Of a DNA stretch of 64,000 bases, positions 25,901 to 39,000 are shown piece by piece. This stretch comes from Calamus simplicifolius. Its lineage: Eukaryota; Streptophyta; Magnoliopsida; Arecales; Arecaceae. A program made the translations under genes and the position numbers. Where the stretch lies: the NCBI GenBank assembly GCA_900491605.1, contig UESW01004241.1, positions 215,155-279,154 of the forward strand, given 5' to 3'. A model generated the notes under the pieces. That model saw nothing but the letters and a program-made list of their open reading frames with translations, did no database searches and was not told where the DNA came from. Each line of letters opens with the position of its first letter. Positions within the stretch are counted from its first letter, which is position 1.

Positions 25901-28900
25901 CAGAATGGTCACTAAAAGGATTAGAATAGCCATTAAATGCACCACCTCGAGGTCTAGTCTAGTAATATGCCATAGTTTAGATCCTAAGAAATAAGTTTTA
26001 AGCTTAGAATTTTATAGAGAGTTTAATTCTATTATTTTGATGAGCTATAAATCAACGTTGGTCAATGTGAGGTTTGTTGTTATTTTAATCTTGTCTAAAT
26101 TTAGAAATCCTTTAAGTCTAACGAAGTATTGACCAAAGCCTTACAAATTGTATTTCAAAATAATTTTTTTAGCATTTTGTTTTCTCATCATTTCTAAGCA
26201 AAAATTATTTTTTTTTGATTTTTATCCTAAGTAAAAGTATCCTAATTTGATATTGGCTAAATTAAGATCTTCAGGAATTTTTTGAATTTGTTCATGAGAG
26301 GAAAAGTTAACTTTTAATTTCTGAAAATTTTGATTTTTTTAATATTTTTGTTGAATCCAAATGGACCGTATTTCCCTTATTTGCATGAGAAATCTTAAGA
26401 GACTATTTTGAATGAGCATTCGCATGCAGATTTCTGAAAAAATTAGTTAGCATCTGAGATTCCTACTTTTGTAGTGCAACAAATTATTCCCAAGAATCTC
26501 ATTTGTCCTAATTTTAGGAATAAAAGATTAACAGGGAAAGGAGTGTTAATTTTTGATTCTCAGGAGCAAAAGATTACCATTGAAAACTAATTCTCTTACT
26601 CCAAACAACCTCTTAATGTAAAAGATTTAGAATACAAATAAGTTGTGCTGCCTAAGTTGGCCCTCTACTGGACTGTGCACCTAAGCTCACCACCCATGCC
26701 TCTCTCTGTTGTGCTATGTACTAGCTCACCATCCAAGCCCACCTTGGTTGTGTTATGAATCGGAGCTCACCACTCGAGCTCGTCCATGTTAGTTATACTC
26801 CCAAGCTCGTCCCTATGCTGAGATATACATTCGAGCCCACCATTGTGTCACACGACACACATGTACTAACTCTGGTAACTTTGGGACCCCTTATAAATTC
26901 CGAACTTCTGCCTCACACTAAGACACATACTTTCTCTCCCTCTCCTTGTAACCGCCCACATTTTATTGTACTAGCCAAATCTTGATGTATTAGCACTAAT
27001 CCTAAGCAAGAAATTAAATGGGTAAGGAGTATAGTTGGAAGGTACTCAAAGCCAATTAGCAAAATGGTTAAGGGTATAAGTGAAAAGGGATCCGCAAGTC
27101 ATTTGGAGATTTCATTAAGGGCATAAAGGAGAAAGGACACCGGATGTCATTTGTAAAATTGACCAAGGGCATGAATGGAAAAGATATCAAAGAAATTTGA
27201 GGGTTTGATCAAGGTTAAGATGGGAAAGATTTTCCAAGGGCAAGTTTTCTTGGTGGAGAGAGTAGCCATGTGACCTTTGAAATTGGTGCTTATGGAGAGA
27301 GAGGGGCAAATGTGGAAATTCCCATAGGCATTTAAAATCCACTCACCCATCCCTTAGCCCCTAAGCAACCAGTGGAGAGGAGAAAATTCTTACGGAATTT
27401 CAGCCGTGAGTGGCCTAGGGAAAGGAAAAAAAAAAAAAGAAAAGAGAGAAGGGAGAAGAGTTTGGCCGTGGATTTGGTTTCAACTGAAAGCCAAGAAAGA
27501 AAGGGAAGAAGAAGAGGAGGAAGCCAGGAGTCTTGCCGGCACTGTAAGGTAAACCCTAACCTCCTTAGAGCTAGCATAATTCAAGGTTTCATTGTAGCAA
27601 ATGGATGAAATTGATAGCATGTACGGTTAACAAAGAAAAGGTGGAAGAAAATCATGTTATACGTTGGATTATGTCATAATAAACCCAAGAGCATGCCGTA
27701 GGAATTTTGGTATGCATGTACCCTAATCTATATGTACATGATGATTTAGGGTAAGAAGTTGGTTCCAGGAAACCAGGATAGCAGTGGTAGGCACCAATTC
27801 AGACTAGCGGTAAAGCAAGTGATTGGGTTTCTTATCTAGCCGTGCAATCATTTTGAAATGCTATGATAGTTTTTATAGATAAAAGACCCAATTTACCAGC
27901 ATAATATACAGTTATAGATTCAAAAATGGGAACTGAGAACCAAGTTTTAAATGTATTTTTCAGCATAAGTTTAAAGCATAAGTAAGCAAAGTAACAGTTT
28001 CAAAAGACGAGTAGAAGCTCGTAGCATGTTTTGAAAGCATAAGTTTCAGTATCTAGTATCAATGTTTCAATTCAGTATAAGTTTCAAATAAAGTTTATAT
28101 TATGATGTATGCCTAATTTCTCAAGTATAGCTATATTTCAAAAGTATATGTAATTGAAAATACATGTTTCGAGGCATGCATCATACGGAGCATAGGTCGC
28201 CTAAGGGACTGATCACCCTGAGGGTTGTACCATAGCATGCATTGCACACACACCCAGTGGCACCTCCATGCGATTTCGATCGTACAATGATCCCGAGGCC
28301 AGGGGTGAGTACACGCTAGACCGTACCCAATGGGGTAGGTCGCAAGCAGCCCGATAAAGAAGCAAGAATCATAGCTCTATAAGAGCTCAGTTTTATAGCC
28401 CTACGGGACAAAGCATACAGTACAACAGTTGTGGGTCCCTCTGGTAACCATCCGTACTCGGTGTTATATGCGGCGGGGAGGCTTACCCTAAAACATCCGG
28501 CACATTTTCAAGTTTTTCCACATGAGTAGTGAGGGGTGCCGCCAAAGTGCGGGGAATTCTTGCTGATCACACACCAACTGGTGTACACCCACAGGAGGGC
28601 GACTGTTGGGTGGTATTCCAGTGGTAGCACACAGCCCAACATCATGAATTTGAAAGAAAAGCAAGTGCATAAGTTTCAAAAAGGTATACCCCTAATGAGG
28701 GAAGCATTTAAAAAGAAAAACGCCAATGGGCGAGTTTAAAGAGCATGCATTTCATCATGATTTCAAAAGAAGACCAATGGGCCAAGTATAACCCAATGGG
28801 GTTACGGCTATACCAAGAATGTCAGTGGGCGAAGGTAGAATCGCTAGACTGTAAAAAGGTACAGCTAGACTGTAGCAAAGTAAGCCCGTAAGAAGGCCAA

Positions 28901-30436
28901 CTCAAAAGAACTAATATAGCAAAGTTTTCAAACTAAGCATATACATGTACTTATGATGATGTTTATTTCCATTGATGCATGTTTTATACTATGATGTCAT
29001 TTCCAGCTATACATGATTCATATGATGATGATATTTTCAGCAAGTACATGTATATTTTAGTATTCCATATATATTATTGGAAGCGTAAGCTTCATTTTAT
29101 GTTTTCAGATATCATGTAAAAAGTTATGTATTACAGTTTTATGATATTGTTCTCATACTCCCATTGTTAGATGGTTATCCAGTCACTGGGACTTCGGTCT
29201 CACCCCCCCTATGTTAACCCTTTATTTGCAGATCAGTGAGCTTGGTTAGGCATAGTGTCGGAGTTGGAAGTTAGCCTCGGACCCGAAGCATAGCTGCCTA
29301 GTATAGAAGTACCCCTATAGCCTACCTAGCTAAAGAAAAGAAAGTTATAATGTTTGTATTGTATTTTGAATTAGTGTGGAGAAACTTGTATATATGTGTA
29401 CTTGTGTATATGTATAGTTGAGACCTGATGATGTATCCAGGACATGTATATTATGACTTACGATGTTTTGTTATGAAGGAGATTATGAGTATAACTTGAG
29501 TATCAGTGATTTGTCATGACAATAGTGAATGTGATCTTATGAACTGCCTGTGTTAGCATTGTCTTTTACCTGAGCAGGGTTTATTGATATTGTGATATGA
29601 AAGTTGAAAATATACGATATGATGAGCAGGTACATGTATAAAAAGAAAAGTTGTTATCAGGATGAGTTTTATGCTTGCCGCTTGTGATAGCTGGTTGGAG
29701 TTCACTGAATCTTTATGGAGTACTACATAAAGGCCAGGGGAACCCTACCCGACTGCCACAAGTGCTTTTGTCGTGCCGACATCCCCTAGAGAGAGATAGT
29801 GAAAGGGGGGGTGCCCACACTCCTCCCATCTTTCATTTATAAACCTCCATGACTCGTGCCCCTTGATTTTGCTCATCTTTTCCCTATCTCCACCCTTCCT
29901 CTACCAATATTCCCTTGATGCTTCGGAATCTAAGCTCTCCAAACCGCAAATTTAGACACCTAAGATCGCTATTCATTGATTCCCTTCAAACCATGAGTTC
30001 TCTAGATAAGATTTTAGAGGTTTTGTTTCTATTTATACCGAGTCTACTTATTTTGAGAAGGATTTTAGGAATTACTAATTTGTATTAGATTTCAAGCGAG
30101 GATTATAACTCAAATTTGGGGTCTTATATGATAAGGTACAATCCTTTCTTTCTATGCTGTAATAGTGTCATAATCTCTTCTTTTATATGTCGCTAATCTT
30201 TACTCTAAGTGCCTTGGAGGCTTTATACCTACCTACACTTGATCTCTAGATAGATTGATGTGATTTAGGCTTTTTAAGGCTTTTGTTAGTTTGTTGTGAG
30301 TAGATAATAACTTGTATAGAATGTTTAGTTAATTAATATAATAGATCCTTTACACAATAGTAGAAATAAAATTACCTATATGCATGTATATGTATGCATT
30401 ATAATCAAATCTATCAGCATATGCAAGGATTTGAGC

Positions 30437-30474
<38 letters not shown>

Positions 30475-33400
30475 AACTAGCTTTTTAAGTAAGACTTATG
30501 TTTATGGCTTATTTTGAAATTTGTCTATGTAATGAATTGTTATATGGGATGATACTTATGTTATATAGAATATTTTCTACACTAAGGAATGAGGTCAAGT
30601 ATGGATAGATAGGATAAATGTTTTGAATACTGATTATTGAAGAATTGTTGAATACTGATTTACAACCTTATGTTTCTATTAATAATTGATGTTTATTCAA
30701 ATTCTGTTATGTGACTTTTTTATGTTTTTATATACAACTGATGATTTTTTGAATTCTGATATATGACTTAAGTTCATATGAGCCAATAATGTGATGCTAT
30801 GTTCATGTGATCGAAATCTAATTCGTCTTTGCTAGTAGTGTTGATAATAGCCGCATACTGGCCACACAGTGATTTGTTTCTGATATCTCTGCTAGTAGTC
30901 TGTCTTTGGCTCTTTTGTATTATAATTTTTTTTGATATTCCAAATAGCCATCGAATATGATATTCAATACCAAGACCGTGTCTATAGGAAAGTGCATGTT
31001 CATATGTCTATATATGCATCATTCATTCTTATACAATAATTTTTCTACTATTGGAAACTTAAGATGATCACCTTCGTAATTCCTAATGTATAGTGCTTTT
31101 CTATTTATGATCTAATGATTTCTTGTTTAAAGTTTTATGAATCTTTTATATAGTAAATTGATTAGTAGTGATTCTCTTTACTTGTCGTTGCCTATTACAA
31201 TTCTTAGTATATATTCACTGAGTGTGATCTTACTTCTCACGTTATTTTTTCATATTTAGTCCATGATTTGATAGGCGAGTCACATTTCTTAAGAGGAGAC
31301 TCTTTTTTGCTTTTGATAGGCATAGCTTCCCACATCCTCTAGGCTTCATTGACTGAATTAAAGATGAATGTTTTGGTACATCTCTTGGGTTAAGAGCTCT
31401 GCAATTACATAAGGAAATGATCCTTATGGATGATTCTAGTCTAATTCTATTGTCATTTTGGATATGAACTCATAATCCTTATGGATGATTCTAGTCTAAT
31501 TCTATTGTCATTTTGGATATGAACTCGTATATATTTATGCAAATATCCCTTTTTATGATGAGTAGATTCATGCGTTAGGGGATCTGACGGAGTTTTACGC
31601 TGGCTTAGTAGATTTATGTTTTAGGGGATCTGATGGAGTTTTACGCTGACTTAGTAGATTCATGTTTTAGGGGATGTAACGAGTTTTACGCTAGCTTAGT
31701 AGATTCATGTTTTAGGGGATCTGACAGAGTTTTACGCTAGCTTAGTAGATTCACGTTTTAAGGGATCTGACGGCCTTTTATGATGAGTACTTATATTAAA
31801 ATATCAATATCTTATTTGATATTAATTGCTTGTGATCACTAGGTTATTTGATACTTGCATGGGTCAGGATGGATCCTCACACCAGTCATGAACCCCTGGT
31901 TCAGATTGTGACATTAAACATCTCACCCTCCCTAAATACCTAAAAAGGTTGTGTGGTTAAACAAACATTAACCAACTTAAAAATTTTATGTAGGTTAATA
32001 TAACACCATATGCGGGGGAAAAAAAACCATTAAAGACATATACTGTAAGTTATCAAAGCAATGTTTGACCACTTGAAATTGTGAAAGGGGAAAATTCAAG
32101 TTTATTATTCACTCTCAAAGCAAACAAAGGGTTTTTCTTTAAACAATTACAAGGTTATTCAATCAAACAAGGTGTCAATGCATGTTCAGCCATCCAGTGA
32201 GATACAAAATACATTTATAAACAAGCCTATAAGAAAACAAAATCAAACTTCTCTCCAAATGTGTTGTCCAGGATACTCTATATTAAGAGAAAAGGTGTTT
32301 CTTGATGGCTATGATTAAGAACATTTTCTTGCAGGGACAAGAATAAGTCTACAGGACTCATATAAAGTTTTATATACCAAGATGATTATGGTAGCTGAAC
32401 ACTGAGAAAGGCCATTAATGGTCCCAGCCACTGCAGGCAAAGTACGATGTCTGTAACCAGATATAGCAGTAAAACATTCCATAACCAATCACACAGCATT
32501 AGAAAGGACTGCTGATGCAGGAACATCCTTTGGGTCCATAAAATTGTCAACAGAAGTCCAAGAGTCCAAGCTTATTTCCTATTTTATTTGGTTTAAAATT
32601 TTTTAGGGGGTATGATTTATGCATTATATTTCTTTCATTAGTTGATGGGTTTTAGATGGGAAGGTATTTAGTAGTTCTACTGTTCAAATCACTGTAGTGT
32701 GAGCAGTACACTTATGGTAACCATGACTGCCAAATAGTGTTTTCCTATTGTGCTTGTAGAGTCGTAATCTGACCCGGGTTTATTACTGGCTGTCAGGGCA
32801 GGTTTTTCAGAGTTGATTTTGGGGAGAGGAGAGAAGTCTTAGTACTGCTGTTTCTCTCACTCTCTTATTCTTTTCCCCATATCCTCTCTTCGATTCTTCT
32901 TTCATCTCTATTTTGCTTAAAAACCATCACTTTTATGCTAGTCATTGTCATGCTTAATACAATGGTATTTAAAATAAGAAGAAGAAGAAGATATGTTCTT
33001 TCCTTGAATCACAGTACCTTTAACTGTTGAATTTCTTTTGAGCAAATCTGAGCTGTTCTGGATTTAGATCTAAACTTCTCCGAAAACTAATTCTTCGTTC
33101 CTTTAATCGCTTGATTACCCCTTAGCCTGAAGTTCAGCACTTAAACTAGAAACAAGTACATCCCTGTTTCCCTTCCCCTTTTTCCCTCAATCTCTGAAAT
33201 CTGAGCACTGTTTCATGTACTAGTGAGCATCAGCCCTCAGGACCCTGCTTTTGGATCATCAAAACACTAGAAGCCTACTGAGTTCTTTAAAACCTTAAAT
33301 CATTCACTTCAAGGGTAATCATCACATATGAACACCTTTAATGTCCAGTGTCCTACATCACCTGCTCAATGATCATATTCCATAATTTTTGTGTGGATAA

Positions 33401-36011
33401 TATGGCGGTTATATGAAGATGATCATAAGGATATTAAAGATATATGCAGATACACTAATAAAGATTTGACAACAAGGCTTAGAATACTTTAAGTATTGCC
33501 ACGACATGACAATGATTGCTTGAAATGCTTGTTTTCATCCCCAAACAATGCATGTATTTGATCTGGAAGCAAGAAAAAGAAAAAGAAAAAATCATCTGGC
33601 TCTCCTATATATTCCAATTGCCATGTGACATTTGGAAATGGAAAGATCCACTAAAGAATCAACTTCCGGTTGTTTATTGATCAATATAACTATTACTAAA
33701 CCATAATGGTCCTGTAATATTGGGCTTTTAATTTAATTTATTCTCTAGGGAGACCACAGCTAAAGGCACTTGACAGAATACCCCAATATGTCAGGACACC
33801 ACCAACTTATCTGCCCTGAGTTTGACTGCAAGACAATAACGAGCGCAGCCTGTAAAACTATGTAGGAACATAAATTCATGCATCAAATTGATCCACAAAA
33901 GGTGAAACAATGTTTTAGCTTCAGCATGCAACCAAACAGCTGTACAAAATGCTTATACACAGTCATAAATGCAGCTAACACATTGAACAACCTTGTTCAA
34001 GAGAGTTTCTAAACTGTAGTTGCAACACATTCTAGTCACTCTCAAAATTATTTTCCTATACTGCCACAAAGGGTTTGATCAAACAAGGTCAAATGACATG
34101 TACAGTAAGGTTCCATGATTGACATCTAATACCAATTGCTTATGGGTTTCTTTGATCTGGCTCCATTAAATGGACTCCAGCCATGGACCAAGAACACCAG
34201 AACCCAAAAAGATAATTTAAATAATTTTTCATTCAAATTCACTTCTCCACGGAGTTACAGGGCAAGGTACATATGTGGATCATGCTATCATGAAATATTA
34301 ATGCAAAACAAAGAAAAAAGGAAGAAACATATTCAAGCAAAGCATACAGACAATTTCCAGATGCATCTCAAAAACTGTCTTAGCTTAAAAGTGAAGCAAG
34401 TAGTGTCATTAGAGAAAAAGATAACTAATAAAATATATTGAAACAAAAGAACAAGTATACATATAAAGTTTGCATGGTTGCAATGTGTTCTAAAATAGGA
34501 TTAAAAGGAAAAAAAAGCAGCAATGATATCATACCAGAGTCATGCGCTTCTTGCCTTCCAAATAATCTTTCAAATACCTAGTCAACTACCAAATACAAAT
34601 GAGCATTATGACTTCAGTAGATGAAGAATACTTCAAAAGAGAAGTATTTAAGTAATCTTCATACAAACACAATCCAAAATTCAAGAAGTACTTAAGTGTC
34701 ACAATATATAAAATGGCGAACTATTCCATGCAACACAATAAATTTAAAATAAAATACTGCAAAGGTAAAAGCATAAATAAGTACCAATGCTTTAGTTGTT
34801 ATTATAGAACAAGCAAATCAGGACCCCATAAATATGAGAATTCAAGAAACAAAACTATACCAGTGAGTTCTTGAAGTGTTTCTGCAATGGCTTCTTTGGA
34901 TTACTTTGGTGTTCTAGCAAGGACTGCAAAAAGAAAAGTATGAGGAAAAAAAAAGAATATATAACTCTCAACCAGATACTAGGGAAACATTCAAAGTGTA
35001 TTGTTCAGAACTATAAGAACCAGAAATACCACTTGATAGCTACTTACTCTTAAACACAAACCAAAAACCATGGATGTGTTGTTGATGAAGTTGCTCTCTA
35101 ACAATCGAGCACCCTACAAATGAAAAAGAAAAAGAAAATGATAACACACATGCATAATCATATTTTGCAAAGTATATAATGATTACTAAGACCACAAAGA
35201 CATGTACAATTAAAACCAGCATTTTTGTACATGCCCGTTAGTGTGTTAATGTTCTAATTATCAACTTAAAAAAACTTAAGGGGGTGGACACAAACAATGT
35301 TCATCAACCATTGGTATTTAGCGACAAAATAAACAAGAAGATATATTTTGCCAAAGCATATTGCCTCTACATTTAGTTAAAAAGCATGTTACTCATTCAA
35401 CCTCCAATTATCCCAATCCAAAATCTCATTGGAGAATATTTGATGTTAGACCTTATTCTTCATATGCTAACCAGATTAAAGGTTAAGGCTTCTTTTCACT
35501 GCTTTGCAGGCCATCAATCTTGAAGAGTATGCCCACTCTTTGGCACGTTGAGGTGGCTTGCCCCATTATGCGGCGCAGAGACATTGTGGCCCAGGATCAA
35601 ATGGAAAGGTGGCATCTACCTTGGCCTGCATCAATGATTCAATATGAAACTGGCTTGTGAAACATGTTTAAGAGCCAGCCATTGTAGGTATTTAATGAGA
35701 AAGAGAGAATCCAGTAAAAGGAATAAGCCCTTTTTCAAGTTTTAGGAAAGGAAGAGGGGCCAGACCAATCAGCCCAATCAATGTTCAGGACTCCTTATTC
35801 TCTCTCTCTTAGTCAGGCTAAGAGAAACATAGAGGGAGCTGACAACACTATAATCCCCACATTTGTCACCTTCTTGTTCAATGGGAGAAATAGTAGGGGG
35901 TGAGGGTGGCCTCTATCAGATGTCCCCTCGTACTGGTGAGTCTGCCTCTTCTTTCTTTTAGCATGAAAACGGAGAAGGGGACTGGCCCAACTAAAGTCCT
36001 CAGATTTACAG

Positions 36012-36056
<45 letters not shown>

Positions 36057-39000
36057 CAACAAAAGAAAGAAGAGTGGGTGGTGAGGGTGACCTCTATTGA
36101 ATGCCCCTTCCTATAAAATGCAACGGGAACAACCGCTATAATATACATGAGATCCTTCTCTCACACATGCAATCCATCTCTTGTCACATACTTCCATCCA
36201 TTTTCTCTTACTCTTTAAATCTTTCCTATTGTGAAACCATATAATATTTCATTAGTTTGCCAAAAAATGTTCAAGCAATAAGTACAAGGATTGGAGGTTA
36301 TGTCTAGGAATTGTAATTTCAACCCATAACACAGGAACCCACCTTGCCTCGCTCAATTCGGGACGGAGATTCCCCTCATTTTACAGGGACAAAGATTAGG
36401 ATTATATTTATCCCCGTTAATAGGGATGGGGTGGGGGCGGAGATAAGTATATACCTACCCCATCCCTATCCCGTTGGCCCCATATAGTATCATCATATTT
36501 TCATATCTACAAAATTACTTTTTACTAAAGTTTCAAATAGGTAGGGTGGGGCAGAGAAAGAATGGAGATATGTTTTTTCCTCACGAGCAGGGATGGAAAT
36601 GAAAAAAATCCTCGTTTATGGGAGACAGAATGTGGATGTGGATTACTTTCTTTAATGTGAACAGGGATGAGCATTAGAATCCTTGGCCCTGCCCTGCACC
36701 ATAGCCCATACCTAGTTATGTCCTATGCATTCATGGGTCCACAACTGTGAAACAATCTCAATTGGATCGCGTATTTTGATCACACAAGATGTGCATTATT
36801 CTAAAATATTTGTATGCTTTGCATCAAGTATAAAACACAGGTTTCATGTCATGCTCCCTCTTATAATTGTGCTCTAGGATCCCCAACTACGACATGTGAG
36901 TCCAGTCCATTTCAGCTCATGGTTCATGCATCTATGCAAGAGAAAAATCTTACAAACAAGCATACATCCAAATCTTTTGCAAGTTCTTTTCTGTTGCATT
37001 TAGACTTATCGTGCGCATCTCTCATGTATAGGATCTTGACTGGTTGGGTAGTTAACATATATGGTTAACTCAAATGGTTACCAATGATTTTAGGTTGTTA
37101 AAGAATAAGTATTAAATAAAGAGGAAAAGGTAACCTGATTTCCTGTTTTCCTTTCTCTTTCTGCTCCAGCAAGGTCTGCTATAGTAAGCACAGCATTATT
37201 TGGAGGAAAATGATCCTCATCATCAGCACTATTATGAGCAGCACGAATGTTTATGATACACTGAGATCGGCTACAAGAAGAGAAGGTAGCAAAAATCTGA
37301 GAAGTTTAATAGTCTCCAACAAACTATGCAGGTATCATATTGTACATGATGAGATCAACAGAAAGAACAAGAAAACTAAAAACCAATAATAAATAACTTA
37401 GAGAAGATAGCATTCTCTTTGAGCTCTGCATAAGCTTGCAGGACAAAGGGCATGTTAGGAATTGCTTCTGCTTTTTCAGAAATAGCCTTCCAAGGGCAAG
37501 TTTCATAAGAGTGTTTTAAAGAGAAGCACTTTTTCACACATCTGGTTCAGTGAATACATGATGCGGTAGCACTTTTAATCAATGAGATGAAAACATGTTC
37601 AGACAAAGCAAAATGCACGCGCACGCACACAGAGAGAGAGAAGAGAGAGAGGGGGGTTGAGACTATGATACACTTGAGTAGAGATGATCACAGGCTAGAG
37701 AGAGAGAGAGAAGAGAGAGAGGGGGGTTAGACTATGATACACTTGAGTAGAGCTGATCACAGGCTAGAGAGAGAGAGAGAGAGAGAGAGAGGAGTGGTGG
37801 AGAGGTAGACTATGATCCACTTGAGTAGAGTTGATCATAGGCTAGGTGGCATGCCCTAGCCAGCCAGTCTAAACTTTTCTAGAAATCAGGCTAGGCTTGA
37901 AAAAAATAAAAAAAAATATTTTGGCTTGGCTCAACCTAGCTTTTATATATATTAAATTTGACTACATTTGAATGTAATCAAGCTTAAATCCAGTCATCTT
38001 CCCCATTCATATATCCATATAGTTCACAGATTCGAAAGATGAAAAAAAGTGAAAAAGATGGAATGACTCCGGATCAAATGTAGACTCAAGGATAAGGAAG
38101 ATGATCGGATCCTAAACTTGGCTACATTCAAATATAGCCAAATCTATCTCTCTCCCTCTTTCTATATATGTAAAAGAGTTGATCGTGGGCCTAATAGCTT
38201 GTTCAGTCTGCTTAGCCTAGATCAAAATTTTGCAAGCATGGACACTCAAAAACCCTTATTAGATCCTAAAAGAGAGAGGGAAGAAAATAATTTAGGCATG
38301 ATGGATGAGTTTGAGATTGGTTCTTTAAGATTGAACCAAATCTGATAAAAAATCCATGGCCGGTCCTTGTTGAGCTTGAATATGAGCATTGGGTTTAACA
38401 ATAAATATTTAGCTTGGCTTAGCTTGATGTTTGATCAACTATACACTCAAGTGTATCATCATTTTGATACAATCAGGTCATCATCGGATAACGAGAGTTT
38501 AATGCCAATGATGTGAGCCATTGGATATGCTCTACAAACTTTAAACTACTCACAAACCAAAAATTATTTGTACTAAGTGGTCAAAAAGAATGAATTATTT
38601 TATATCTTTTAAACTATTCCATTTTTAATTACTTGATGTTAGTGCTGTTAAAAGTGCTAGGCACACCTAAGCACAAAGAGCTTTTGGAGACTAGACACAA
38701 GGCATAAAGCACGGGAGGGAGTCACATATTTTAAATAAATAAAATAATTTACATAAGCAAGATTTATAATACATAATAAAAAAAGTTTATAAAATCATAA
38801 TAATAATATTTTAGCATATTAGCTTTATAGAAAGCCTCCTCTTTCTCAACTAAAATTTGCAGTTCCTCAATAATTTTCCTTCTTTTTCTTAGATTATAGC
38901 ATAATTTTTGATGTTCCATCTCTTTGTCTTTCAATTTATAGCTTTTAATAGGATAAAAAAAATAATTGTGCATGGGATGGTACACCATCTCACCATAAAG

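Larger units (their letters stand above)
26640..31909 (+). mobile_element. Probable older LTR, interrupted by solo LTR 4
   Basis: If 26947-29819 is removed, the flanks join into a sequence with LTR features: a TATA-like TTATAAATT at about 26890, a CT-rich leader, a GAGTGTGATCTTAC motif near 31220 that resembles the GAGTGTGATCTCAT of solo LTR 1, and a GTGACA end near 31909. I could not find matching target duplications or a certain left end, so both borders are approximate. No internal coding region is visible. Confidence 0.4.

Noticed and set aside
31561..31789. CRISPR array
   Set aside because: The copies are directly adjacent with no unique spacers, and this is plant nuclear DNA; it is an ordinary tandem repeat.
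36260..36700. A possible further MITE with GGGATGGGG-type motifs
   Set aside because: The composition is suggestive, but I could not define inverted ends or a target duplication.
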